A stretch of DNA of 64,000 nt from Vitreoscilla massiliensis (GTDB lineage: Bacteria > Pseudomonadota > Gammaproteobacteria > Burkholderiales > Neisseriaceae). The stretch is taken from the NCBI RefSeq assembly GCF_001457815.1, contig NZ_LN898216.1, forward strand, positions 248,001 to 312,000. Reading direction: 5' to 3'. Below are positions 54,198 to 62,892 of the stretch, in pieces. Numbering within the stretch: the stretch's first letter is position 1; every line of letters starts with the position of its first letter. The notes under the pieces are model-generated. The model did no database searches. It saw nothing but the letters and a program-made list of their open reading frames with translations, and was not told the origin of the DNA. The translations under genes and the position numbers were made by a program.

Positions 54198-54225
54198 ATC
54201 ATAGCAAATCCTAGCCTGCGGTCAA
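54198..54225 (-). promoter_or_regulatory. Promoter of the Gdx-like exporter
   Basis: On the minus strand TTGACC (54220-54225), 16 bases, then TATGAT (54198-54203) preceded by TGC. Each box differs from consensus by one base. Predicted start is near 54190, giving a leader of about 75 bases. Confidence 0.65.
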
Positions 54226-54274
54226 GACTTGCGCCCACTTGTTACCTACTGTTACACAAGGCTTTACAGGCCGC

Positions 54275-55594
54275 TTATTGGCTGATGGATTCCAAAGTCT
54301 TGCCTTTGGTTTCTTCACCCAAGATGAACACCACCGCCGCCACCGCAAACAACACTGCGGTGAACATCATAAAGACATTGCTAAAGCCATTGGGCATCAC
54401 CATCATGCTGGTCACCACCATAGGCGCGACGATGCCGCCGATGCGCCCTACTGCCGAAGCCCAGCCCGAGCCAAAGGCGCGGATATTGGTTGGGTATTGC
54501 TCGGGAGTGTAAGTGTATAACACGCCCCACGCGCCCAAATTGAAGAAGGACAACAAACAGCCCCAGACGATGATTTCGGCTTCCGAACCGGCGCCACCAA
54601 AGAAGTACGCACACACCGCGCACGCAGCCATAAACAGCGCCAAAGTGGTTTTGCGACCGAGTTTTTCAATCAACCATGCCGCCGCCACATAGCCGGGCAA
54701 TTGCGCCAAGATGAGCACCAAACTGTATTCAAACGATTTGACAATCGGATAGCCTTTTTCCACCAACAAGCTCGGCAACCACGTGAAAATGCCGTAATAC
54801 GAAAACACGATGCCAAACCAAATCAGCCACAACATCAAGGTGCGGCGGGCAAAAGCCTTAGACCACAATTGCCCAAAACTGATGGTCGATTTTTCCGCCA
54901 CCGGCGCCACTTCGATTGTGTCTATCACGTCCACGCCCGCATCGCGCTCCAATTTGGACACGATGGCATGCGCTTCTTGCAAACGGCCTTTGTTAATCAA
55001 ATATGGAATGGATTCGGGCACCAATTTCCACAGCAAGAACACATACAAAGCGGGAATGCCGCCGACAAAGAAGGCTGCATGCCAATCGTGGTGCGGGATG
55101 ACAAAATAGGCAATCAAGGCCGCGGCCAACCAGCCCAAGCCCCAAAAGCTTTCCAACAACACAATAAAACGCCCACGCACTTGCGCAGGCACATACTCAC
55201 TGACCAAGGTCACCGCCACCGGCAATTGTCCCCCCAAGCCTATGCCGACAATAAAGCGAAACACCAACAGCCACGTCAAATTCGGTGCGATGCCACACAA
55301 AGCGGTAGCGACGCTGTAAATGACCAAAGTGCTGGCAAACACGGTTTTGCGGCCAATTTTATCGGCGATTGCCCCCGCCACCACCGCGCCTATGGCCATG
55401 CCAACAAAACCGATGCTGACGATTAAGCCTTTCTCTGCCGGCGCCAATTGCCAATCGGTGGCCAAGCGCGTCATGATAAACGCAATCAAACCCGTGTCCA
55501 TGGCATCGAACATCCATCCCAAACCCACCACCACCAATAAGCGATAATGAAACTTGCCTATCGGTAAACGCTGTACGCGTGCAACCAAATCCAT
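54275..55594 (-). CDS. niaP: MFS transporter, NiaP-like (niacin uptake)
   Basis: 439 residues with twelve membrane helices. RLPIGKFHYRLLVVVGLGWMFDAMDTGLIAFIM, then IADKIGRKTVF (the MFS loop 2-3 motif) and VRFIVGIGLGGQLPVAVTLVSEYVPAQVRGR. This opening, with WMFDAMD in helix 1, is typical of the NiaP branch of the sugar/aromatic-acid porters, which import nicotinate or nicotinamide. Supported by the adjacent NAD regulator nrtR and nearby pnuC, and by an operator over its promoter. Alternative: an aromatic-acid porter. Confidence 0.82.
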   Translation of the reverse strand: MDLVARVQRLPIGKFHYRLLVVVGLGWMFDAMDTGLIAFIMTRLATDWQLAPAEKGLIVSIGFVGMAIGAVVAGAIADKIGRKTVFASTLVIYSVATALCGIAPNLTWLLVFRFIVGIGLGGQLPVAVTLVSEYVPAQVRGRFIVLLESFWGLGWLAAALIAYFVIPHHDWHAAFFVGGIPALYVFLLWKLVPESIPYLINKGRLQEAHAIVSKLERDAGVDVIDTIEVAPVAEKSTISFGQLWSKAFARRTLMLWLIWFGIVFSYYGIFTWLPSLLVEKGYPIVKSFEYSLVLILAQLPGYVAAAWLIEKLGRKTTLALFMAACAVCAYFFGGAGSEAEIIVWGCLLSFFNLGAWGVLYTYTPEQYPTNIRAFGSGWASAVGRIGGIVAPMVVTSMMVMPNGFSNVFMMFTAVLFAVAAVVFILGEETKGKTLESISQ

Positions 55595-55668
55595 TGTGTG
55601 TTTCCCAGTGTGTAGTCAAAAAGACCAAGCTTAGTCATGGCTGACCTTGGCTTGGTTCACTTGCCGAA

Positions 55669-55697
55669 AATATATACTCATTTTGAGCATATATCAA
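55669..55697 (-). promoter_or_regulatory. niaP promoter overlapped by a palindromic NrtR-type operator
   Basis: On the minus strand TTGATA (55692-55697), exactly 17 bases, then TATATT (55669-55674). The spacer is part of a 25-base palindrome centred at 55682 (ATATATACTC...GAGCATATAT, one mismatch). A bound dimer would cover both polymerase boxes, so repression is expected. The palindrome resembles NrtR boxes in other proteobacteria, and nrtR is the next gene upstream. Confidence 0.7.
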
Positions 55698-55791
55698 ATA
55701 AAAAATACAGCGGCACTGAGCCGCTGCGGTGGTAATGCTTTGTCCAGCCATCCGGTGTATTCAAATACCGCCAACACGCCCGTCAACATGG

Positions 55792-56742
55792 CTATTTGTT
55801 CAGCGGCATCTTGCCGCGCGCCAAGCTTTGTTCTTTTAACACATTCGGCTTAAAGCGGTATAACTGCGCCGGCCGGCCACGGTCTTGCATCACGCTGTCA
55901 CCAGTGGGTTCAATCAAATCTTGGTGTTGAATCAGGCGGCGGAAATTGGGTTTGTGCAAGGTCAACCCGGCCAAGGTTTCGATGCTTTGTTGCAATTGCA
56001 ATAAGGTAAATTCGGCCGGCATCAAATCAAAAATAAGCGGCCTGTATTTGATTTTGGCGCGCAAACGGCTGATGGCAGTGGCAAAAATGCGTCGGTGATC
56101 GCCCTGCATCGGAATACCGGTATACGGCAATAAGGCATCATCAGGCTCAGGCGACTCGTGCAACATACCCGTTTCATACATCAACTCATAGCGTTGCAAG
56201 GCCAGCTCTTCCGACCACGCCCATTCGCCTTGTCCCCAATACATGTCCACCCGTTGCTGGCGAAATTGTTGGGTTTCCGCATCATCGCTGGCTTCTATCC
56301 ACGCTTTTAAGGCCGCTAAGATGACTTTATCGCGCCCGGCTTGGGCGGCGCGGCGATCTTCCCATGGGAAAAACGCATACCAATCCATCCATTTGGCCTG
56401 TAAATTCAGATTGGACGCTTCCACTTCTGTCACCAAGCCGACATAGCTGACCGACAACCACAACTGCTTGGCCGCCTGTCCGCGCTGGGTGTCGACAAAG
56501 GTGTACAGCTGCTCCAAATAGCCCAACGGTTGCGCCGTTTGCTCTTCCACCCACACGCGCACGCCTTTTTGCAAAGAGCGGTGTAAGGGTGACAAAACGC
56601 CGGCAGGCAAACTTTGGCCTTGGTGGGTGGTTAACACCCGCGCTTGACCGTTGGTGACGGCCACCAAAACCGCCACCAATTCGGTTGCGGCGGTTTGCTT
56701 GTCGTCGATTGTGTGTGGTGTCGTGGTGTTTGTCGTATTCAT
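55792..56742 (-). CDS. nrtR: NrtR family transcriptional regulator (NUDIX-like plus winged helix)
   Basis: 316 residues if it starts at ATG 56742 (others at 56766 and 56775). The N-terminal half is a NUDIX-like domain (TELVAVLVAVTNGQARVLTTHQGQSLPAG, PLGYLEQLYTFVDTQ, SVSYVGLV) lacking a full catalytic Nudix box. The C-terminus is a winged helix (PAEFTLLQLQQSIETLAGLTLHKPNFRRLIQHQDLIEPTG, ending in RGRPAQLYRF). NrtR proteins sense ADP-ribose or NAD-related nucleotides and repress NAD salvage and transport genes. Adjacent to niaP and near pnuC, consistent with a local NAD-precursor regulon. Confidence 0.88.
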   Translation of the reverse strand: MNTTNTTTPHTIDDKQTAATELVAVLVAVTNGQARVLTTHQGQSLPAGVLSPLHRSLQKGVRVWVEEQTAQPLGYLEQLYTFVDTQRGQAAKQLWLSVSYVGLVTEVEASNLNLQAKWMDWYAFFPWEDRRAAQAGRDKVILAALKAWIEASDDAETQQFRQQRVDMYWGQGEWAWSEELALQRYELMYETGMLHESPEPDDALLPYTGIPMQGDHRRIFATAISRLRAKIKYRPLIFDLMPAEFTLLQLQQSIETLAGLTLHKPNFRRLIQHQDLIEPTGDSVMQDRGRPAQLYRFKPNVLKEQSLARGKMPLNK

Positions 56743-56782
56743 ACTGGCTGTTGTTATTGTGAACATGCTAAGCATACCATGT

Positions 56783-57691
56783 TCAGCAGCCTGTGGTGGT
56801 TTCAGGCCGCTTTGATTTTAGGGGAAATGCCCAATTCAAATTCATGCCCGCCACCGACAACAAAATCAAACCCGCGGCGAGGATTTGCCACATGTTTAAC
56901 ACATGATTGAAGACCCACCAATCGAGCAACACCGCCACCAATGGGTAGACAAACGACAAGGCGGCAAACAAATACGTTGGCAAGCGACTGATGGCGGCAT
57001 ACACCAGCGACATCATCACCGCGGTATTGACCACGCCGAGCATGATCACACTCAACCATTGCACCGAAGTCTGGGGCACGTTGCTCAAAGCCCCGAACGG
57101 CAACATGATGGCCATGCCCACCAACACCTGCATCAAGGTCACACTGGTGGCCGGCGTTTTGGGCATGCGTTTGGCGATGAGTGTGCCGGCAGCGTAAAAC
57201 GTCGCCGCCGCCAAAGACAAGGCAATGCCGAGCACATAATGGTCGCCGCTCAAGCTCACACCACCGCGCGCCAATACCAACATCACCATGCCAATCAAAC
57301 CCAAGCCCAACCACAGCCAGCGGTTCAGCCCCATCCGTTCTTGGAAAAATGCCATGCCACCGACCACCACCAATAAGGGCTGCGTTTGGTAGACGATGGT
57401 GGCCACGCCTATCGACACATAATGAAAACTTTGGAAGAAACACACCCAGTTCAATACCAGCGTCGTGCCAGCGGCCACAGACCACAACAGTTGCGCACGC
57501 GTGAGCCAACCCTTATGAATGCGGCCTGTAAACAGCATAAAGCCCAATAAGGCGACAAAGCCAAACAGGCAGCGCCAAAACACCACGCTGAAACTGGGCA
57601 GTGCCGCCCATGTTGCCCACAAACCCACCCCACCCGATAAAGTCATGGCGGTGGTCATTTGTGCCACGCCGACTTGTTGTTGATTCATCAT
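56783..57691 (-). CDS. EamA/DMT-family transporter
   Basis: 302 residues with ten helices in two EamA repeats (AAGGAG upstream). MTLSGGVGLWATWAALPSFSVVFWRCLFG and, in the second repeat, GIALSLAAATFYAAGTLIAKRMP are typical. Moves metabolites or drugs across the inner membrane; substrate unknown. Divergent from a Lrp-type regulator gene, a common pairing where the regulator controls the transporter, so amino-acid export is possible. A DUS-like word is read as TGRIHK. Confidence 0.86.
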   Translation of the reverse strand: MMNQQQVGVAQMTTAMTLSGGVGLWATWAALPSFSVVFWRCLFGFVALLGFMLFTGRIHKGWLTRAQLLWSVAAGTTLVLNWVCFFQSFHYVSIGVATIVYQTQPLLVVVGGMAFFQERMGLNRWLWLGLGLIGMVMLVLARGGVSLSGDHYVLGIALSLAAATFYAAGTLIAKRMPKTPATSVTLMQVLVGMAIMLPFGALSNVPQTSVQWLSVIMLGVVNTAVMMSLVYAAISRLPTYLFAALSFVYPLVAVLLDWWVFNHVLNMWQILAAGLILLSVAGMNLNWAFPLKSKRPETTTGC

Positions 57692-57805
57692 GCTCTCCTT
57701 TAACTATGTGCACAGTATCATGCATAGGCGCGCCGGCGACTATGGAGCGACTAAGGAATTTCTGCTATCTTGCTTGGGAAAATAAGGAATTTACAGGACG
57801 CTGCT

Positions 57806-58249
57806 TTGTTAGATAAGTTAGACCAAAAAATCATCTCCCTTTTGCACCAAAACGCCCGCATTGCCTACAAAGAAGTGGCCGCACAAGTGGGTTTGTCTGC
57901 GCCGGCGGTGACTGAGCGCATCGCCCGTTTGCAAGAACGCGGCATCATCCGAGGCTACCATGCCGAATTGGATTTTTTGGCCTGCGGCTACCCGTTGGAA
58001 GCGGTGTGGTTGGTGCGCACCCACCACCAGCAATTGTTCGCCGCCATAGACTTGGTCAAAAGCCTGCCGGAAGTGGTGAGCTGCGACACTGTGACCGGTG
58101 AAAACTGTCTGTTGGTGCGCTTGTTCGCCACCAGTGTGGCCCATCTCGACCAGCTCACCTATCAAGTGTTGGCTTATGGCGAGGTCAATACCATGATCGT
58201 CAAACAACACGTGGTCAGCCCGCGCTTGCCACCATTGCAACAGCCATAA
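57806..58249 (+). CDS. Lrp/AsnC family transcriptional regulator
   Basis: 147 residues taking TTG 57806 (AGGA seven bases before), which gives the usual N-terminus LLDKLDQKIISLLHQNARIAYKEVAAQVGLSAPAVTERIARLQERGII, the HTH. A longer TTG start at 57770 is possible. The C-terminal RAM domain (CDTVTGENCLLVRLFATSVAHLDQL) binds effector amino acids and forms oligomers. Divergent from the EamA gene, so likely regulates it. A degraded DUS-like word lies just upstream. Confidence 0.86.
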   Translation: MLDKLDQKIISLLHQNARIAYKEVAAQVGLSAPAVTERIARLQERGIIRGYHAELDFLACGYPLEAVWLVRTHHQQLFAAIDLVKSLPEVVSCDTVTGENCLLVRLFATSVAHLDQLTYQVLAYGEVNTMIVKQHVVSPRLPPLQQP

Positions 58250-58277
58250 AAAAACAGCATGGGAAACATGCTGTTTT
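58247..58277 (+). terminator. Terminator after the Lrp-type gene
   Basis: AAAAAACAGCATG, GGAAA loop, CATGCTGTTTT forms a good hairpin starting at the stop codon; a single DUS-like word follows. Confidence 0.75.
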
Positions 58278-58292
58278 GGGTTTACAGGCCGC

Positions 58293-58991
58293 TTAAGCCG
58301 CTTGTGCTTGCAACATCTGCGCGCGTTGGCGCTCTGAGCGTTTCCAAGCCATCAAGCCTTGCACTGCCAACACCACGAAGATGGCGTATTGCAATGAGGT
58401 AATGCCATAGCCTTTGTACAACATCAGCGGCACCATCACCACATCGCCAACAATCCACATCGTCCATGAATCAATTTTGCGCTGTGCTTGGAACCACATG
58501 CCGATGAAGAACACCGCCGCAATGCTGGCATCCAAATAGTCTACCCAACCAAAATGGTGCACGCCGATTTGTGTCCAACCGGCAGCGCTGAAACCGTCTT
58601 GTATCCAAGGGCGGAAATAATATACCGTCAATACAAAAGCAAAGCTGGCAATCCACACCACCGCCGCCCACAGCCAATCGCGCTTGTCCGCCCATGTCAC
58701 TTGCACGTGCACATGGTCGGTATCGGCTTGCTGGTACCACAATACCCAACCGTATATAGACATGGCAGTGTAATAGAAATTGATAATGGTTTCGCCATAC
58801 ATGCCCCAGCGGAAAAACAAATAAGTGTAAAGCACGGTTGAAACGATGCCAGTCGGAAAAATACCAATGTGGCGGCGCTGCGCCAACAATACCGAAATCA
58901 CCCCGAATACCGCGGCCAAGCTTTCGACGATGATTTGCGCGCGCGTGTAGCTTTCGTATGGCGCCAATAAATACTGCACGATGTCTGTCAT
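58293..58991 (-). CDS. pnuC: Nicotinamide riboside transporter PnuC
   Basis: 232 residues from ATG 58991. About seven helices; ESLAAVFGVISVLLAQRRHIGIFPTGIVSTVLYTYLFFRWGMYGETIINFYYTAMSIYGWVLW contains the PnuC signature (FPTGI-x-Y-x-Y-x-F and Y-Y-x-x-M-x-x-x-G-W), followed by D-A-S-I and MWIVGDVVMVPLMLYKGY. Imports nicotinamide riboside by facilitated diffusion. Near nrtR and niaP, but its own leader shows no clear copy of the palindrome seen at niaP. Confidence 0.9.
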   Translation of the reverse strand: MTDIVQYLLAPYESYTRAQIIVESLAAVFGVISVLLAQRRHIGIFPTGIVSTVLYTYLFFRWGMYGETIINFYYTAMSIYGWVLWYQQADTDHVHVQVTWADKRDWLWAAVVWIASFAFVLTVYYFRPWIQDGFSAAGWTQIGVHHFGWVDYLDASIAAVFFIGMWFQAQRKIDSWTMWIVGDVVMVPLMLYKGYGITSLQYAIFVVLAVQGLMAWKRSERQRAQMLQAQAA

Positions 58992-59141
58992 GTTTGCTGT
59001 TTCCATGCGGGTTGTGTCTGAAAAAATAGGCGCACGCAGCAAAGGTGCGGTGCGCCGTGCACTATATACCGATATGCAGCCGTGCACCAAGCAGGTTTAA
59101 AGCCAGCTTGGTGGATTTACAGGCCGCGCTTCAGCAAAATC

Positions 59142-59489
59142 TCAGCGTTTGCGCAATTTGGTCGTATGCCCTGCCCGCGGCGTGCGCAACCCAACCACAT
59201 TCAACACCGCGCCCACAATGAACAACAGCCACAACAGCGGCACCAAGATAATCAGCTGTATCCCGCTGTAACAGCCCGTGCAATCCTTGGCCAAATATGT
59301 CATTAACTCCACACTGCCCACCGCCAACAGCACACTCAAGCCATGCAGTGCCATGCCGAAGTAAAACGGCTTGCGCTGAGGAATGGCGGTTTTTTTCAAG
59401 GCCAATACCAGCCACACCACCAAAGCCAACAGCGATGGACAAAACAGCAACACCACTTGCAGGGTCAAAACCATGTCGCTCCATCCCAT
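59142..59489 (-). CDS. Small membrane protein of unknown function
   Basis: 115 residues from ATG 59489, with a strong AAAGGAGG site; a longer upstream frame lacks one. Three hydrophobic helices (about 5-28, 40-60, 75-100). The loop ELMTYLAKDCTGCYSGIQ has a Cys-x-x-Cys. The tail is basic (RTPRAGHTTKLRKR). No family recognised. Lies between pnuC and carB with no operon link visible. Confidence 0.65.
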   Translation of the reverse strand: MGWSDMVLTLQVVLLFCPSLLALVVWLVLALKKTAIPQRKPFYFGMALHGLSVLLAVGSVELMTYLAKDCTGCYSGIQLIILVPLLWLLFIVGAVLNVVGLRTPRAGHTTKLRKR

Positions 59490-59574
59490 TTCGCACCTCC
59501 TTTGTGTTGTTCCACTTTCAGACCTCAATACCTGCTTGAGATTCACCATGCAAACTAACACAGCACGCACACAA

Positions 59575-59605
59575 AAGCGGCCTGTAAATGCTTTACAGGC
59601 CGCTT
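59575..59605. terminator. DUS-pair hairpin downstream of carB
   Basis: AAGCGGCCTGTAAA and TTTACAGGCCGCTT around TGC, 20 bases past the carB stop on the minus strand. Confidence 0.65.
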
Positions 59606-59627
59606 ATTCATGCTTTAAGTAGCAAGA

Positions 59628-62600
59628 TTACTGTTGCTGCAAACGCGCATGCAATTCTTGTACGCTGTACACATCGGTATCGTTCAAAGACTTCACGCCT
59701 TCACTCATGGCTTCGCCACCGGCGATGGTGGTGTACAGCGGAATGCGGTTGTTCAATGAAGTTCGGCGGATGGAATGGCTGTCTTTAATCGACTGCACAT
59801 CGCTGGACACCGTGTTGATTACCACTGCCACGTCGCCATTTTTAATCATGTCGACGATGTGTGGACGGCCTTCCAACACTTTGTTCACCACTTGCACGAT
59901 GATGCCTTTTTCTTTCAAGTAAGCAGCCGTGCCGCGGGTGGCACACAAACCATAGCCCAACTCTTGGAAGTTGCGCGCGGTTTTTTCCACATACGGTTTG
60001 TCTTGCTCACGCACCGACAAGAACACTTTACCGACGCTAGGAATGCGTTCACCCGCACCCAATTGCGCTTTCAAATAGGCTTCTGAGAAGTCCACACCCA
60101 CACCCATCACTTCACCAGTAGAGCGCATTTCTGGGCCCAAAATGGTGTCGACACCTGGGAATTTGATGAATGGGAACACCGCTTCTTTGACGCTGTAATA
60201 CGGTGGAATCACTTCTTGGGTGAACTGTTGTTCGTTCAAGCTGATGCCGGCCATCGCACGCGCGGCGATTTTCGCCAATTGCACGCCAGTGGCTTTGCTG
60301 ACAAACGGTACGGTACGTGAAGCACGTGGGTTCACTTCCAACACATACACCACATCATCTTGTACGGCGAATTGCACGTTCATCAAACCCACTACTTGTA
60401 AGGCTTGCGCCATTTCTTTGGTTTGGCGACGGATTTCGTCTTGGATGTGTTGTGGCAATGAATAAGGTGGAATTGAGCAACCTGAGTCACCTGAGTGCAC
60501 ACCGGCTTGTTCAATGTGTTGCATGATGCCACCGATGACCACTTGTTCACCATCGGCGATACAATCCACGTCCACTTCAATCGCGTGGTTCAAGAAGAAG
60601 TCGAGCAATACTGGGCTGTCGTTAGACACGCTTACTGCTTCGCGCATGTATTGACCCAATTCGTCGGCATTGTTCACCACTTGCATGGCGCGACCGCCCA
60701 ACACATACGAAGGACGTACCACCAATGGGTAGCCGATTTCGGCAGCCAAGGTAATCGCTTCTTCATTGGTACGCGCAGTGCGGTTTTCTGGTTGGCGCAA
60801 GCCCAAATCTTTCAAGATTTGTTGGAAGCGTTCGCGGTCTTCGGCTGCGTCAATGCTGTCAGCAGAGGTACCGATGATGTTCACGCCGTTTTCCACCAAG
60901 GCATTGGCCAATTTCAATGGCGTTTGACCACCGTAATGCACAATCAAGCCGTAAGGTTGTTCAACCTTCACGATTTCCAACACGTCTTCCAAAGTCAAAG
61001 GCTCGAAATACAAGCGGTCTGACGTATCGAAGTCGGTAGACACGGTTTCAGGGTTACAGTTGACCATGATGGTTTCAAAGCCGCTTTCACGCAAAGCCAA
61101 AGCCGCGTGCACACAGCAATAGTCAAACTCAATGCCTTGACCAATGCGGTTAGGGCCACCGCCCAAAATCATGATTTTTTTGCGGTCGCTTGGATTGGCT
61201 TCGCACTCTTCTTCGTAAGTTGAGTACATGTAAGCGGTATCGGTAGCGAATTCGGCCGCGCAAGTGTCCACGCGTTTGTACACGGGGTGCAAATTCAAAC
61301 CATGGCGGTGAGCGCGCACTTCGTCTTCAGACACATTCAACAAAGCCGCCATGCGTTTGTCGGCAAAGCCTTTGCGTTTCAAGCGACGCAATACGGTGTA
61401 ATCCAAGTCTTGCAATGAGCCTGCAGCAATCTTGCTTTCTTCTTCAATCAAGTCACGCAATTGCGCCAAGAACCAAGGGTCGATTTTGCTGATTTCGAAG
61501 ATTTCTTCCAAAGTCATGCCAATGCGGAAGGCATCTGCCACATACAAAATGCGTTCTGGGCCAGGAGAACCCACTTCACGGATGATTTCAGATTTGTCGC
61601 GGGTGCGGCTGTCGAAACCTGCCAAGCCAGTTTCCAAACCACGCAAGGCTTTGTGCACAGACTCTTGGAAAGTACGGCCGATGGCCATCACTTCACCCAC
61701 TGATTTCATTTGTGTGGTCAAACGGTCGTCGGCTGCAGGGAATTTTTCAAACGCAAAACGGGGCACTTTGGTCACGACATAGTCGATAGAAGGCTCAAAC
61801 GATGCTGGTGTGCGGCCACCGGTGATGTCGTTGTGCAATTCGTTCAAGGTGTAACCCACGGCCAATTTCGCGGCGACTTTGGCAATCGGGAAACCTGTGG
61901 CTTTCGATGCCAAGGCGGATGAACGTGACACACGTGGGTTCATCTCGATGACGATCATTTCACCGGTTTCTGGGTTGGTGGCGAACTGTACGTTAGAGCC
62001 ACCAGTGTCCACACCGATTTCACGCAACACCGCCAAAGAGGCATTGCGCATGATTTGGTATTCTTTGTCGGTCAAGGTTTGTGCCGGTGCCACGGTGATG
62101 GAGTCGCCAGTGTGCACGCCACAAGGATCGAAGTTTTCAATCGAGCAAATGATGATGCAGTTGTCCGCTTTGTCGCGCACCACTTCCATCTCATACTCTT
62201 TCCAGCCCAAAATCGATTGTTCAATCAACAATTCGTGTGTTGGAGAAGCGTCGAAACCACGCTCACAAATCGCCAAGAATTCTTCTTTATTGTAAGCAAT
62301 ACCGCCGCCCGAACCGCCCATGGTGAATGAAGGACGAATCAAGGTTGGGAAGCCTACTTTTACTTGCGCTGCCAACGATTCTTCCATGGTGTGGCAGATG
62401 TACGATTGTGGGCAATGCAAACCGATTTTTTCCATCGCCAATTTAAAGCGACCACGGTCTTCGGCTTTGTCGATGGCGTCTTCAGACGCACCAATCAATT
62501 CCACATTGTATTTTTTCAACACGCCATTGCGCGCCAAATCCAAAGCACAGTTCAATGCGGTTTGGCCACCCATGGTTGGCAAGATGGCATCAGGGCGCTC

Positions 62601-62840
62601 TTTGGCGATGATTTGCTCAACAGTTTGCCAACGGATGGGCTCAATGTAAGTCACATCGGCCATGTCAGGGTCGGTCATGATGGTGGCTGGGTTGGAGTTC
62701 ACCAACACCACTTTATAACCTTCTTCACGCAAGGCTTTACATGCTTGTGCGCCAGAATAGTCAAACTCACACGCTTGACCGATGACGATAGGACCTGCGC
62801 CTATGATCAAGATGGTTTTTAAGTCGGTACGTTTAGGCAT
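59628..62840 (-). CDS. carB: Carbamoyl-phosphate synthase large subunit
   Basis: 1070 residues, normal length. Two homologous ATP-grasp halves: PKRTDLKTILIIGAGPIVIGQACEFDYSGAQACKALREEGYKVVLVNSNPATIMTD starts the first and KIMILGGGPNRIGQGIEFDYCCVHAALALRESGFETIMVNCNPETVSTD the second. The allosteric MGS-like domain is C-terminal (HIVDMIKNGDVAVVINTVS, SIRRTSLNNRIPLYTTIAG). Makes carbamoyl phosphate for arginine and pyrimidines. The carA gene is not adjacent here. Followed by a DUS-pair hairpin. Confidence 0.98.
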   Translation of the reverse strand: MPKRTDLKTILIIGAGPIVIGQACEFDYSGAQACKALREEGYKVVLVNSNPATIMTDPDMADVTYIEPIRWQTVEQIIAKERPDAILPTMGGQTALNCALDLARNGVLKKYNVELIGASEDAIDKAEDRGRFKLAMEKIGLHCPQSYICHTMEESLAAQVKVGFPTLIRPSFTMGGSGGGIAYNKEEFLAICERGFDASPTHELLIEQSILGWKEYEMEVVRDKADNCIIICSIENFDPCGVHTGDSITVAPAQTLTDKEYQIMRNASLAVLREIGVDTGGSNVQFATNPETGEMIVIEMNPRVSRSSALASKATGFPIAKVAAKLAVGYTLNELHNDITGGRTPASFEPSIDYVVTKVPRFAFEKFPAADDRLTTQMKSVGEVMAIGRTFQESVHKALRGLETGLAGFDSRTRDKSEIIREVGSPGPERILYVADAFRIGMTLEEIFEISKIDPWFLAQLRDLIEEESKIAAGSLQDLDYTVLRRLKRKGFADKRMAALLNVSEDEVRAHRHGLNLHPVYKRVDTCAAEFATDTAYMYSTYEEECEANPSDRKKIMILGGGPNRIGQGIEFDYCCVHAALALRESGFETIMVNCNPETVSTDFDTSDRLYFEPLTLEDVLEIVKVEQPYGLIVHYGGQTPLKLANALVENGVNIIGTSADSIDAAEDRERFQQILKDLGLRQPENRTARTNEEAITLAAEIGYPLVVRPSYVLGGRAMQVVNNADELGQYMREAVSVSNDSPVLLDFFLNHAIEVDVDCIADGEQVVIGGIMQHIEQAGVHSGDSGCSIPPYSLPQHIQDEIRRQTKEMAQALQVVGLMNVQFAVQDDVVYVLEVNPRASRTVPFVSKATGVQLAKIAARAMAGISLNEQQFTQEVIPPYYSVKEAVFPFIKFPGVDTILGPEMRSTGEVMGVGVDFSEAYLKAQLGAGERIPSVGKVFLSVREQDKPYVEKTARNFQELGYGLCATRGTAAYLKEKGIIVQVVNKVLEGRPHIVDMIKNGDVAVVINTVSSDVQSIKDSHSIRRTSLNNRIPLYTTIAGGEAMSEGVKSLNDTDVYSVQELHARLQQQ

Positions 62841-62857
62841 AGTAATCTCTTATCTTT

Positions 62858-62881
62858 CAGGCCGCATACAAGCGGCCTGTA
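62858..62881. repeat. DUS-like pair between carB and leuE
   Basis: CAGGCCGCATACAAGCGGCCTG forms a short-arm palindrome 18 bases upstream of carB. On this side the words lack the final AA, so it is an imperfect copy. Confidence 0.55.
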
Positions 62882-62892
62882 CATATTAAAAT

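Noticed and set aside
54701..55426. Long plus-strand frame opposite niaP
   Set aside because: Gln/His/Arg-rich antisense of a membrane transporter gene; such composition is expected by chance.
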